From Azadirachta indica (taxonomy: Eukaryota; Streptophyta; Magnoliopsida; Sapindales; Meliaceae): DNA of 64,000 nt. Positions 32,774-45,400 of the stretch are shown here, one piece after another; within the stretch, counting starts at the first letter, position 1, and each line of letters opens with the position of its first letter. The translations under genes and the position numbers were made by a program. The notes beneath the pieces were generated by a model. It was not told the DNA's origin, did not search any database, and saw only the letters and a program-made list of their open reading frames with translations. Location: assembly GCA_022749755.1 (NCBI GenBank), contig CM040451.1:13343871-13407870 (forward strand), given 5' to 3'.

Positions 32774-35700
32774 GGAGTTTAGAGCTAGCTGCTAGAGGCG
32801 TGGCCTGAAGATTTTCCAAGCCGAGATAGGGAGAAGTAAAGATATAGGGGGAAACTATGAATTCTTTTCTTTGCTTGTTTGAAATTTTTTGTCTGAAGGA
32901 TTAGGATATAGTTTGCCTTGTTGCCAATGTTGTCTTTGGCTCTTACCTCTTAACTGGCTTTTAAATGACTTGATTTTCTCAACTTCTTTCAACTCGTCAA
33001 CTGGGCTTTTTCAGGGCGACTTGTAGATTTCTCTTTCATAATGACCAAATTATCCCCGCCACTTTCTTCGGACAAAAGTAATGGGAAATCCCACTATTTA
33101 TTAGATTGATATTAGAGAGGAAGCAATTGGGGATCCCCAAATTTGGGGTGCGGTAAAAAAATAATAATTAATTAAATTAAATCTGTAATGATAAGAGATT
33201 CTACTTTTATCTAAATCATTTTTATAACAACAGATTCTAACACTTTTTATAGCAGCGGCTGCACTGCCTTGCTTTTGTGAAAATAGAACATCGTGGCTTC
33301 TGGTAATTTTAGGTTCTTTCAATAAACTGGAAATTTGCCCTTTGGCATCTAACTCAGCCGCACAGATTAAACAAGGTATAACTTTCGGAAAAGAAGAAAA
33401 AAAAAAGGAGGGTTTACTTAGAAGATGACACATCTAACTTCATAAGACGTTTCTCTAATTAAACCCATAACTTTTTAAGTGTGAACATTCAGATTTTTTT
33501 AAAGGATGATAAAATAGTTAATTTCAATTGTATTGATTATGCAGCTCTTTCCACCTCGAATTGAGCCTTTTTTTTTTAATTTTATTTTATTGGCAATTCT
33601 CACATAGAGTTGTTCATATAAATTTTAACAAATACGAATATTTGTAAGAGAAAGTGACCTTTTTTTCTTATACAAGATTAGTTTGAATGTTATTCATTCA
33701 CTTTTTAACAAAATGTGAATGTCGGCTAGAAAAAGTAGCTCGTTATAAGATGGTTTGAAAATCCTATAGTTAATTAATTTTGCCAAAGGAAAATAATATC
33801 TTGGGTTTGAAAATTAAGGAGTAGAATAGTTATTTTGGTCGAGTAGATAATGAATAAAGTTGTAAAACTGCTTTTATGAGGAGACAAACGAAAAAAGCTG
33901 TGTGTAAGTGTGAGTGTGAGTGTGAGTGTGAGTGTGAGATGAGTAATTGGTGGGAAATTTCAAAGACAAAAAAACTTACGTAACTTGGCCAAAGAAAACC
34001 CCATTGAAAAGTAAGATATGTTTGGTAAGTGGATAAGGAATGAAATCGAATACGTGGGAATTAATTGTTTGGAAACGTAGTTGTCCTTATCTTAAGGGCT
34101 ATGTAATATATACAAAGGCTGCTTATTAACTATTTTATTTTTGTTTTCCTTTTCTTGCGATGACGATGCAAATATGGTTCTTCTCATACTCCTCAATAAA
34201 TTAACAAATCACACAGTCAACAGAAATTCGTATTTACACATATGCATATGCAAGAGATAATATATTATAGAGAAACCTAATTTTCTTGCCGCCGAGAAAA
34301 GTCAAGAAAATGAAGGAAAGTATTCGTGTGTCGACTGTGTTCTAGCATTTTCAAGCACACGATATTTCGACGGTCGTAGTTGCAGCTTCACTTTATTGGA
34401 TGTTCTCCATAACATTCTATGTTGGTTCATTGTTGGAAAGAGGCTTGATCTAGCAAGCTGGTCGTTGTCTATGTTGAAGGGATTCGAATAAATTTGAAAT
34501 AAATGATTTAGCTTGCTTGCATGCGTTCTAATTCAAAATCAAATTGGTATAAAAGTTTCACAAATTAACAAGTGATTTGAATCTTGGATTAATGTTATTA
34601 GTAATGTAGAATAATCAACTGCAAGAGATAAAATGCAAATCGAAATTGAAATGAGCAAATTTATTGAAGAGTACTCCCAATAGCATTCTTTTTCTGTAAT
34701 TAGTGAAGTGAGATTAAAATTTTTTGTACTGAATATAGTGAGAGTAGAAAATCATTTTTTTTTAAAAAATCGCTTATTGTAATATCAAAATTAAGAAACA
34801 AAAATTGAAATGAGCAAAATAGCTTTCTCCTAGGTTCAATAAAAAAGAGAGGATATTTTATCATTTAAGTTAATTAATTATAGAAAAGCCTGACTCTATG
34901 AGTAGGAAATTTAATTTTCTCAATAATCTTGATTGTTTAATCAGCACGTTGATATCTGGTTATATAATAAATTAAGCTTTTCGTCTGTTAGTATATAATG
35001 CTAATTAAGAAAAACTATTTTTGCCATGTGTTTTTTTCAATTCTTTATACTGCATTAGAATGTTTCTTAAATTTTAAAAGTATTTTCATCTATTTTATAA
35101 ATCAAACGCTACAAAACAAATAAACAACATATTCTTTTGTTATCGAGAAGTTTTTTTGGCGGTGGTGCAGAAAATTGCTTTTGTGACATAAAAAAGCACT
35201 TGAAATTAATGTATCCTAATCCTACGATAAATAACCAGACAAGTTTACCGCTTGTGGTCCAGATTCATTGAAGTACACAGACCAAATTGCTCGAATCGAT
35301 AGACTTCTGATCTTAAATATTAAAGGGCGACAAGTTGCTGTGAAGTAGTGTTTCACTTTAAGCATTGTAAACTATTAACTGGCGTCACCCCGGCCAAGCA
35401 TGTGATCTGTTACTAGGAAAAAAGATGAAGAAAAAAAAAAAAGCTTCATATTGCAAAAAGGTCTTTTCATTAAAGCATGGATTTTATTTTATATCACTGT
35501 TTTTCCATTCAAATACTTATTAAAAATTGTTGTGTTTCAGATAATTTTGAAAATATAATAGTTTAAATATTTAATAATTACTAATTTTAGTAACATTGTT
35601 TATTTTTACACTTATATTTATGTATAGTGATTATATTATATATATGATTAAAAAAAAAATTCATGATATTTCAATTAATTATTAGATACATATAATTAAT

Positions 35701-37140
35701 GTCCTTCATTTTCTTTGCTTTTAAATCACCAACTCATATCCTTTCCTTCTTTCTATTAATATGCAAATTGAAAAAGCAAATTAAAGAAGGGAAGAAAGAG
35801 GATATCTGCACATATTCCACGCCCATGAATGAAAAAAAAAAAATGGAAGACACTACTATGTCCTTTGGTTAGCTGGTCAATGCTAGCTATGTATCTTTTT
35901 ATCCTTTTTCCATAACCAAACAGATTTGTTTGGTGCATGTGAGAGATATCGTAAAGAAAATCAGTAAAGACATTAGCTTTTGTTAAAGAGATGTAAGCGT
36001 TAATAAAGAAGAAGCATCATGCAAGAAAAAGGAAGGAGAAAGTTTACATTTTGCGAAGTGCAATGCATGCATATGAATTTTTTTTTTTTTTTTGAAAGAA
36101 AAAAATTTGATTGTTAACAGTTTGCACATGTAAGTGTTTGCTCAAAGACATGCTTCTTTCCAAGTATTCCCTGCCCTAGATTGGTCAAAAAATGTAAGAA
36201 TCATTACCCAATTTCCGAGATTTAACCCCATGTTGGAACCCTATTTCTTGGCTTTGTGAAAAGTGGTGCAAAAAAACGCCTAATTTTGTGCATTTGTAAC
36301 AAAGGTTATCATGTGATAAGCAATTGAGGCAAACGAAAAGCAAGAATGGTTATTGGTTATGGATTTTTATCTAAATTAAAGATTTCTTGAAAAGAAAAAA
36401 GAAAAAAAGAAGAAGAAGAAGATGAAGAAGAAGAAAAAAAAAGGAGAGGGTTATGGTATATTTTGCTTTTAAGATGTGGTTGAGTGGATCCCATCCACAT
36501 CTACACGAATGTTCTTTTGGCTAAAGAATAATATTAAAGTTATTTATTTAAAAATAACATATTAAAAATCTTGTTAATTAAAATGTGTGAAATATTAGTC
36601 TTTGAGAAAACTTCACTTTTTAGTTTAGTAAGTTTATCAATTATTCATTTATTTATAAAATTATTAATTTCATTCTATAAAGCTATAACAAGATCTCTAC
36701 AAAAATATTTATTTAACTTATTATATATTTATAAGTTCAACTTATAAATTACGTATCATTAAATTTTGACTCCTACACTATAGTATTAAATTGTCAAAGT
36801 TTTATTCTCAAAATTTATAAATTTTTCAAAGATTTATAAATTTCTTATTTCGATATTTTAATCCTAAATTTTTAATTTTGATTTTGCCTTGCCGTATATG
36901 AGATATAAATTAAAAAATACAACACCTAATTTTAGGTAATCTTTGTTTTTTTATATGAAATTTGAATTACACTGAAATTTAAATTGAATGATATATGTTA
37001 TAAAAATTTTAAACTAATATTTTAAATTGTTGACATATATAAATATTAAAAATAATAAATTAAGGGTATTATTTGTAAATAAAATATTTAAATTATTTGA
37101 ACGTTTACTTATTTATATTTAAGTCAAATTTTTTTAACTT
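32774..37140. other. AT-rich intergenic spacer
   Basis: Promoter side of the GH17 gene and then AT-rich DNA with no supported gene. A GAGTGT hexamer repeat occupies 33903-33938 and a purine GAA/GAAGAA stretch lies near 36390-36445. The open frame at 33101-33433 (minus) has no recognisable similarity and no coding-like composition. Confidence 0.6.
33903..33938. repeat. (GTGTGA)n hexamer repeat
   Basis: Five or more perfect GTGAGT/GAGTGT units. Such short hexanucleotide arrays are uncommon beside the dinucleotide repeats elsewhere in the window. Confidence 0.9.
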
Positions 37141-37918
37141 AAAGGTTATTTGTTCTTCTGGTTAAAGTTTGAATATAATTATTCAGATATTTAAGAATTA
37201 TTTTTTTTTTAATTTATATCTGAATATTTGATAAAAATATCTTAATATAATTAAGTTAAAAATTTTAACTTAATTTTAAATTAGTAAATATCTAAATAAT
37301 TTAATTTTTTTATTTTCTAAAAATATCCCTATTTTATTAAATTATTTACTAACAAAATTAAAATCTTATTTAATTATTTTTAACGGATCTCTATTCTATT
37401 ATAGGTTCCCTCTACTTGTCTTCTCAATTTTAATTATTTTATACGTTAATTATTTAAAAAATTTGTATATTTACATAATAACAATTATATTATAATATGA
37501 CTTATTATTTTTTATTTAATTTTTATTGATTTTTATATCATCAATTAGAAATTATTTTTTAAAAAAATATATATAACAAGTAAATAAATAATATACATAC
37601 TAATATAATTTATTAATTTATTATTTATTATTGTACTAATATAATAAAAAATTATTTAAATATAAATATATTATTTAAAAGAATTTATATGTCAAATATC
37701 AATTTTTAAACTTTTTATTTTATCAAAATAAACAATTTAATATTTTTTTTCAAATATTTTAAAATAAAAATAAATATATAATTTAGATTTAGATTTCAGT
37801 TAAATTCAAATTTTAGTCATGTTCAAAATTTAAACAAAAAAAAAAAAATACTACTTAAATTATATTAAAATGTTTTTAACAAATATTAAGATATAAATTA
37901 AAAAACAAACGACTTTTA
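37141..37918. mobile_element. Probable non-autonomous DNA transposon (inverted-repeat element)
   Basis: The left arm AATTTATATCTGAATATTTG (from 37211) recurs inverted on the right as the complement of TATTAAGATATAAATT (near 37883-37900). The match runs for about 55 bp (TTTTTTAATTTATATCT.AATATTTG.TAAAAA.AT.TTAATATAATT). The extreme ends also resemble each other: AAAGGTTATTTGTTCTTC on the left, AAAAGTCGTTTGTTTTTT as the complement of the right end. The interior is very AT-rich and non-coding. The termini resemble those of the element inside CUL4 intron 9. No target-site duplication was confirmed. Confidence 0.5.
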
Positions 37919-39033
37919 AATATTTTAATAATTATATTTATATTTCAGCAAAAAAAAAGAAAAAAGGCTTCGTTATGTTAATGTAAATTAATACAAGCTT
38001 TCATGTTCAATGTTCCAAATAGAAGATAAAGTTTTAATTCTTGCTAAACGGTGACATACATACATATATATATATATATACACATATAAAAACTAACTGC
38101 TGGGCCAACAATATTCGGCCTCATTAGCTAGCCCTGCTGGGTGCAGCTGTTCAGAGTCCATTGTGGAGAGGCTCCCTTATGTGCCGAAGAAAATGGGCCA
38201 AACTTAATTCTACTTCAAGAAATCAAAGCAGCGGGATTTGACGAAGCTCAAAAATCAAAATTGCAACACTGCTTGTACAGCAGCAGAATTCTTATCAACA
38301 GCTTTAGCAACAAATTTTTTTCTTCATAGATGGTTCTCTCCAAACATTCAAGCGGTACATAATGCCGAATTAGGAAACTTAATTATTCTAAAATATTATA
38401 AAAAATCAAAATAAATATTCTATTTGATCATCTTTAACCCGTGAGCACCGTTGATCCATTGTGAAAACGTTTTGACTCTGATTTCAAACTCTTGTATTGT
38501 TTTGAGAAATTTTACTAATTAAGTCAATAGACATTACAATTGATTAATTATAATTGTCACAAACATATATATCAAAAACACTTGGTATATAAAAAATTGA
38601 AGACAATTACGTTACTCAAAGTTTTCATACGTATGTAATCACAGGCGCTTGTAGTTATCATACATAAAGTTGCACTTGGTATATATAATTTGCTTTACAC
38701 TTGCGTAGCGATAGCAAACCAAAATATAGCCGTGTCCACTTGCATTCATTTAATATCTCACTTACAGTACGAACATTAAACACATCCACCAAAGTATTTT
38801 TCTCACACACACCGTGGAGTCTTGGGCAGCCACACACACATATATGTACATATATATCTTCCACATAGCAGCCAAACACAAAACAATTAGCAGCCATTAT
38901 TGCCATTTCAAATAGATAAGAGTACTATGAAATATTTCTCCAGTAAAAAACCCAAACAAAGAATAAATACAGTACTTATAATTAAATTAATGCAACAATA
39001 TACAGTCAACATATATGAGCAACGTATTATAAA
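37919..39033. other. Spacer 3' of the VQ gene
   Basis: AT-rich DNA with a short TA run near 38063-38080. The frame at 38141-38329 (plus) is less biased than its surroundings but has no similarity that I recognise. The end of the stretch is probably the 3' UTR of the VQ gene. Confidence 0.55.
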
Positions 39034-39390
39034 TCAATGCAAATTGTATTCCGTCCACAACAGCTGCAACTCCTCTGGCGGTGGAACCTCCATAATCCAC
39101 CTATCCAATTCCAAGTCCTTAAACGACAACCCTTTGGACAAAATGGAAACCGAAGGTCTATTATTATCATCATCAACGCCGTCGTCTAACTTATCAACCT
39201 TAACTGAGATTTCTCTCTTAATTCCATCTGCTACTGCAGAATTATTATTGCTTTCTTTAATCCATGCAACGGAAGAGTCCTTACCAGTAAGCTTCTGAAC
39301 AACCGATTTGAAGTTCATGGGGTTAGCTTCGACGTACTGAGTATCCATGAGAACTACCTTAACTGCTGCTGCTCGCTTTTTGCTCGACAT
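39034..39390 (-). CDS. VQ motif-containing protein (VQ1/VQ10-like)
   Basis: A small transcriptional cofactor. VQ proteins bind WRKY factors through the motif FxxxVQxxTG and modulate defence and stress responses in the nucleus. The intronless frame gives 118 residues from the ATG at 39388-39390. The motif is FKSVVQKLTG at residues 27-36, preceded by KVVLMDTQYVEANPMN and followed by an acidic linker (DKLDDGVDDDNN) and a conserved-looking tail ending LLWTEYNLH. A basic start (MSSKKR) could help nuclear entry. The frame stays open upstream to 39582, but that extension is a translation of a TA repeat and looks like leader sequence. TTGAC cores upstream fit WRKY control. Sigma-factor-binding proteins (SIB1/2) are an alternative relative; the motif context fits VQ1/VQ10 better. 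Confidence 0.86.
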   Translation of the reverse strand: MSSKKRAAAVKVVLMDTQYVEANPMNFKSVVQKLTGKDSSVAWIKESNNNSAVADGIKREISVKVDKLDDGVDDDNNRPSVSILSKGLSFKDLELDRWIMEVPPPEELQLLWTEYNLH

Positions 39391-39398
39391 CGTGTGTT

Positions 39399-39399
<1 letters not shown>

Positions 39400-39438
<39 letters not shown>
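39400..39438. repeat. (TA)19 microsatellite directly upstream of the VQ start codon
   Basis: Thirty-nine bases of uninterrupted TA begin 10 bp before the VQ start codon on the minus strand. The tract lies in the 5' UTR or doubles as a TATA-like element. TA tracts of this length are prone to change in length between individuals. Confidence 0.95.
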
Positions 39439-39442
<4 letters not shown>

Positions 39443-39604
39443 GCTTCCGGAGAATTCTTTCGGTACACTTTAAGTTGATTTTTGAGATGAAATATGATTA
39501 GTTTATTATTGTTATGCAGTTTTATAGAAGTATCCGGGAGGGGAAAGAGACAAGAGGTGGGGCATAGTGGTAGGGTTTCCACAGTTAAGAGGACAGAAAA
39601 TGAA

Positions 39605-39709
39605 TTGACGATGAACGTTAAAAGTTAGGCAGTCAATAACGACCGAACTTGGAGTCAAAGGCACGCAATTTGGAATCGTCGAGTCAGCCTTCACGGTCCA
39701 CGTTTGACA
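39605..39709 (-). promoter_or_regulatory. Cluster of four W-box cores in the VQ gene promoter
   Basis: TTGAC cores occur at 39605-39609 and 39704-39708 on the plus strand. On the minus strand TTGACT occurs at 39631-39636 and 39653-39658, the second as TTTGACT. TTGAC(C/T) is the WRKY-binding W-box. Four cores in 105 bp, 215-320 bp upstream of the VQ start, suggest WRKY control; the motif is short, so this is inference. Confidence 0.45.
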
Positions 39710-40315
39710 ACTTCGCTATTAGCTAAGGTCATGGTAAAAACTGGGTAAACACAAACACCTTAGCTTGTGCACTTTTAATTCACTAGTACTCAGTAATCCA
39801 ACACGTGATTTATTGCATACCAAATTTTTTAATCTAAAATTCTTTGACATTCATTATTATTAACTAGATGATAAGGTTGTGTTATTGATAATATTAACTA
39901 TTAATTAAAAAAATAAAAGTATATTATTCATATTACCAAATATAATATCGAAAATGTAATTTTCTTTTTTATAGCAAAAGCCCAATCATTGAATTATAAT
40001 ATTACACCACAATAACTTAAAACTCTTGACAATTCAACTTAAGTCAAGTTTGAACACTTTACAGGGGAAACCAAGACTAATATTTGAATCAACTATCATC
40101 CACCTTAAATATAAAATTATCTAAAACTTTTGTTTTTTATTAAAGCGATGCAATATTATTGTTTTATTATCACCTTATTTTCCTCCTTTCAAAATAAATT
40201 GTACAGCAAACATATAAATATAATTTCATATACTTATAGCAATTTATAAATAAACTACGTTTACATATTTGTATTTCATTCGTTACAATGGAATTTGATT
40301 TTGTTTATGTAATAT
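39710..40315. other. AT-rich spacer
   Basis: Distal promoter of the VQ gene followed by AT-rich DNA; nothing else is recognised. Confidence 0.6.
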
Positions 40316-41165
40316 TTAAGGGCCCATTTGATTCATAATTTTAAAAATTATTTTTACAAAATTGAATACAATTCAAAATTTTGATTTGTACTCTTAGAAG
40401 TTTTAATATTTGAAAATATGTTTGATATAATATTATATTACTATTTTTTAAATTAAAAAATTATAAAAAGTGTTTGATATAATTTTTGAAAAAAATAAAT
40501 AAGAATATATGTTTGGTTAAAACTATTTTTAATAACTTTTTTCCTATTAAAACTTTTTCAATAATTAAGTACAAATATTTTATTTTCGTTGATTACTTCA
40601 AATAAATATTTAAAGTGCATCAATTCAAAATAATACAATGTAATATAATTTATTTTCTTAAAAGATAAATTTAAAAAGATAAATTTTTAAAAAATAAATT
40701 ATTGACAATAAAAAAAATACTTTACAAATTCAAGATTTATAATATAAAATAAAAATAAAAAAATAGATATCATGCAAGAGTAAACAATAAATATAAAAAG
40801 ATAGCTAGTAAGTAAAGAAAAGAGAATAAAATTTCTTTTATAAATAAACATTAGAATTAAAAGGATGATATAAGTATTACAAAGAAAATTATTAAAAAAA
40901 AAAATATAAACCTTATAAATTTAGAATTTATAAATTTAAAAAATATATTTTAAGATAATAAGGAAACAGTTTTTGAAGTTAGTTGGAATACAAATAAAAG
41001 AAAACTAAAAAAGGATTTTTTTTCTAATTTTGAACTGGAAATTAAAATTTAATTCAAATACTGTTTTTAAAATTTTTAAAACAAACACATATTTTTTAAT
41101 TCTTTGTATTTTTTATTTTCAAAAGCAAATAACCATATTGAAAAACTAAATCAAACAGGCCTTAA
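40316..41165. mobile_element. Probable TTAA-flanked non-autonomous DNA transposon
   Basis: TTAA at 40316-40319 is followed by GGGCCCATTTGATT. At the other end the complement of AATCAAACAGGCC (ending 41161) reads GGCCTGTTTGATT, and TTAA follows at 41162-41165. The paired GGCC..TTTGATT termini flanking about 840 bp of AT-rich non-coding DNA suggest a mobile element. TTAA target sites are used by piggyBac-type elements, whereas GGCC-starting ends also occur in plant hAT MITEs, so the superfamily is uncertain. Confidence 0.5.
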
Positions 41166-42461
41166 TTTTTTTTTTTAAAAACCAGTTATATTTTACAAGA
41201 TATTAAATGTAGTAAATTCAAAATATAAATCAATAAGTTAAAAGGATAAAGGGCGCCGCTGCGCCCTATGAATGTTAACAGTTGCCGATTATTGGGAGGA
41301 GGAGTAGTGGGCTTGTGTTTGGCCTTTGACTCAAGTCAACATTATCTTTAAGACTGATTTTGGGACTACAAAACCCTTGTGGGGGCATTTAGTGGCAGTA
41401 ATTAATAGCAACTACTGGGCTTTCTCCACCCGAAAGTAGGACTCCTACAGCATTCTATTGTCCATTGTCTACTCACCTTGCCTCAAGCCCAAAACTGATG
41501 CTTGCGCGTTTTCTTTTTATTATTTTAGCAAAAAACACAGCTACGCGAGTTTAATTTCTAATGTTTTGAATAAAAGGGTAAAAGGAAATATTTTTAAGTT
41601 AATTTTTTTTAATATTTTATTATCTTTGTAAGTTTTTTATTTTATCTTTTAATTTAATTAATTTATAAACTAATAAAATTAAAAATATTTAAAATATTAA
41701 AAAAATTAAAACTTAAAGAAGTAACAAAATATTAAAAAAAAATATAAAAGACAATAAAATATTAGTTAAAAAATAGGAAGTAATAAATATTGTTTCTGAA
41801 TAAAAAGATTTAAATAAATTTATTTAAAATAAAAAATGGTAATAAGTAGGATAGAAATAAGAATAAAATTAGGAGAAAGCTAATTAAAAGTAATTTGCTC
41901 ATTTAAAAAAATAGTGGGTTTTTATGTCTGAAATAAAAAGAAAATTAGAGAATATTCTTATTCCCCTAATTCCGGAAAGTTGTAATAACACTCAACTTCC
42001 TAAATTCTTATGATTTCTTAAGAATCAATATAAATTTCTAATTTATATTGATGACGTCCCTAATATTTTTGAGATGGCCAATTTACTCTTGTATTATTGA
42101 ATTGGGAGTTTGTGGCCATTACGAGTAAGGGTAGTTCAGTCATTTTCGTATGAGCTAGGCACTCATTTAATACGAATGTTAAAGTTATATTCCTATCGGA
42201 GAAAATTTAAACAGATAGGGATCCAAATGTTATTATGCCTTAGGGAAAACGAGAAAAATGATAAAAAAAAAATCTAGAAGTATAGAAAAATAAAAAATTA
42301 AATAAAATGAATAAATAAAAACAGTGTGTCTCTCTCTTTCTCTCTCTGTCTCGCGTATAGAAGGATATCTAAGTAGTTCTCAAATCTTCATATTTTTCAC
42401 TTTCTTTTTCCTTTTCTTATTTTTCAGTAGACAATACAATGCACTAATTGACGAGTATTTG
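41166..42461. other. Spacer and promoter of CUL4
   Basis: AT-rich, with a more balanced patch at 41250-41520. A pyrimidine-rich tract (CTCTCTCTTTCTCTCTCTGTCTC, near 42327-42352) and a pyrimidine-rich leader precede the CUL4 start. Confidence 0.6.
42439..42447 (+). promoter_or_regulatory. Minimal upstream ORF (Met-His-stop) in the CUL4 leader
   Basis: ATGCACTAA lies 14 nt before the CUL4 start codon and in a different frame. It is the nearest upstream ATG and, if in the transcript, would have to be bypassed or leave ribosomes very little room to reinitiate. Confidence 0.5.
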
Positions 42462-45400
42462 ATGTCTCTCCCCAACAAACGCACAGCCAGCAACCCCACC
42501 GCTACCGCCGCCAGCAACAGCAATTATTCGCCGATGAAGAAGGCTAAGTCTCAGGCCGTGGCCTGCTCGATGGACCCTAACAAGAACGGTCTCCACCACC
42601 ATCCTCCTCAGCCGGACTTCGCCAATCCCGAAAATGATGTCGTCTTCGATCCCTCTTCTATGGCTCTCGATGAGGATCTTAAGCCCGATGACACCCGAGC
42701 TCCTGCAGCCGCCAATTTGGCCCGAAAGAAAGCCCAGCCGCCTCAACCCGCCAAAAAACTCGTCATCAAGCTCGTCAAAGGTATGGCCGTTGGTAATTGC
42801 TGTGTGTTTAATTCGAGAATTTGTGAGCGCTGCCGTTTGATTACTCTAGGTTTTCGTCTCGCCTGGGGATTGTCGGGATTTTGTGTTGCTTTAGTGAGTT
42901 TGCATGATCCGAGGAATCGAGGGTTTTGCTAATTGAGTGTTGGAGAAACTTAAAAATTGGATTTTTCTTTATTTTGTTCTCATAGCTGTGGAATTTCAGC
43001 TGTTAATTTGGACAGGGTTACTTGAATTTATGTGTTTCTTTGGGCAACTTTTTGGGCGAGCTTTGAATTGGCTAGATTATGGGAATTTGTTAGTAAATTC
43101 ATTTCAGGAAATTCAGCTGCTGATTGAAATTTTATGTATTTGACAATTCGATCTGTCTACTTTTATTCGGAAATTTTGGTTTTGGATTGATTACCTGATT
43201 CTAGATGGCCCATTTTACTGATTCCTGTCTAGGTGCTAAGCTAGGTTTTTATTTTGCCAGTCTAATAAGAGAAAAAAAATGAGACCAAACTATGGTTTTC
43301 TCTGATGGTATGTTACAAGTTTTTTGTTAGTTAGGGTTTAGTGTGTCCCGGTGAATTGATCTAATTATCTATTATTCATAATAACGATTGCCCTTTGTGG
43401 TGCTAGTTATCAGTTATTTGTATGATGCAGAACTTATAATTATATCTTTTATATCATCAGTATTTACATGCACAATATGTGGCTTGGTTCCCTTGTTAAT
43501 TCGCTGCTGAATTTTTTTATTTATTTTTTAATAATTATTATGAGAAAACATGATGAAGTGGAAACATGTAAGTTCAGAGAAGTTCTTTTGTGTCATATTT
43601 GTATATACTACCACACTGAATAGCTTCTGTTAATAATATGACTAATGAGTTTCATAAAATGTTCCATTTCTAATTTTCTATTGATGTTGCATATGTCGAT
43701 GTTTATTGGTGACTAAAAAGCCTTGTTAATTTTCTAGAATAGTGAAGTTTGAAATCTTAAAGACTTATGTTATATATTGGAAAACATGCTATACATATAT
43801 ATGTAGTCATTTATTATGCATTGTGTTTTTGTGAAGCTAAACCAACACTGCCCACAAATTTTGAGGAGGATACATGGGCAAAGCTGAAGTCAGCTATAAA
43901 AGCTATATTCTTGAAGCAACCGACTTCTTGTGATTTGGAAAAGCTGTATCAGGTAGAAATAAAGCAATTTTCTTTCTTTAATAATGCAGCTCTTTTTAAT
44001 GTGAATATTAGTCATGCATGAGTTTTTCACAATAGAAATATTATGTTATCCTTAGGCTGTCAATGATCTTTGCCTGCACAAGATGGGGGGGAATCTTTAT
44101 CAGCGAATTGAAAAGGAGTGTGAAGCACATATATCTGCAGCAATACAATTGTTGGTTGGTCAAAGTCCAGATTTGGTGGTTTTCTTATCACTTGTTGAAA
44201 GATGTTGGCAGGATCTTTGTGATCAGATGTTAATGATTCGTGGTATAGCATTGTATCTAGATAGAACATACGTGAAACAAACACCAAATGTGCGTTCATT
44301 GTGGGACATGGGCCTGCAACTTTTCCGGAAATATCTTTCTTCATACTCCGAAGTTGAGCACAAAACTGTCACTGGTCTTTTAAGGATGATTGAGAGTGAA
44401 AGGTAATTCTGAGAGAGTAAAATATTAGTGTAGGTTACATTGCTAGATTTTCTAGATTGTCGATGATGGTGCAGTAAATATATCCTTTTTAATTCTTAAA
44501 TCCTTTTCCTTCTTCCTTTTCTTCTCCTTTTACATTTATGAGATTGAGTTCTTTTGATTTACCTTGACTTGACCTAGGCATGGTTTTTGTGATCTTTTTT
44601 CGCTGCGTGGTGTATGGTTATTCCTATGAGGTCTGGAATTCACAGTGCTTTCTATTTTGGGGGATGGGGTTGCGGTATCTTTTAGGTTAGGTGAAGCGGT
44701 CGATCGGACTCTCCTCAACCATCTTTTGAAGATGTTCACTGCTCTGGGAATTTACTCAGAAAGCTTTGAGAAGCCATTTCTGGAGTGCACATCTGAATTT
44801 TATGCTGCAGAAGGTATGAAATACATGCAGCAATCTGATGTTCCAGATTACTTGAAGCATGTGGAGGTACTGTGTTTATTCTGAAATTCCTGCAAGTTAG
44901 TGTTACTTCCATATTCTTTTCACATTTTATTGTGTCATAAGTTGCTAGATTGTTTATTTTACTTTGCTTTTGCTCACTTAGAATGTTGTACTCAGTAGTC
45001 AGGTATGACTTTTATCATGTGGTATATTCTGAAATGTTTAAGATTTGTGGGCAACTCATTCTCACAGATAAGGTTGCATGAAGAACATGAAAGGTGTTTA
45101 CTTTACCTTGACGTAAGCACAAGAAAGCCACTGATAGCAGCTGCAGAAAGGCAACTCCTTGAACGCCATATATCTGCAATTCTTGATAAGGTGTGGAGTT
45201 GATTCTCTTAGCTTATTCCTTCTCCCTCCATGTATATGCCAGAATTTGTATTTCTTTTAGTAGAGAGAAGTTATGCTTCTTTGATCTGTTCAGGGTTTCA
45301 CAATGCTGATGGATGGGCATCGTACGGAGGACCTTCAGAGGATGTACTCACTGTTTTCAAGGGTTAATGCCCTCGAATCATTAAGGCAGGCCCTTGCCAT

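Noticed and set aside
33101..33433. 110-codon minus-strand frame upstream of the GH17 gene
   Set aside because: Composition is biased (Ser/Phe/Ile), there is no family resemblance, and it overlaps the likely distal promoter of the GH17 gene.
38141..38329. 62-codon plus-strand frame with mixed composition
   Set aside because: Looks more protein-like than its surroundings, but no similarity or splice partners were found; at most a small relic.
42444..42746. 100-codon minus-strand frame over CUL4 exon 1
   Set aside because: Antisense shadow of the CUL4 N-terminal extension; it is Arg/Gly/Val-rich and resembles no family.
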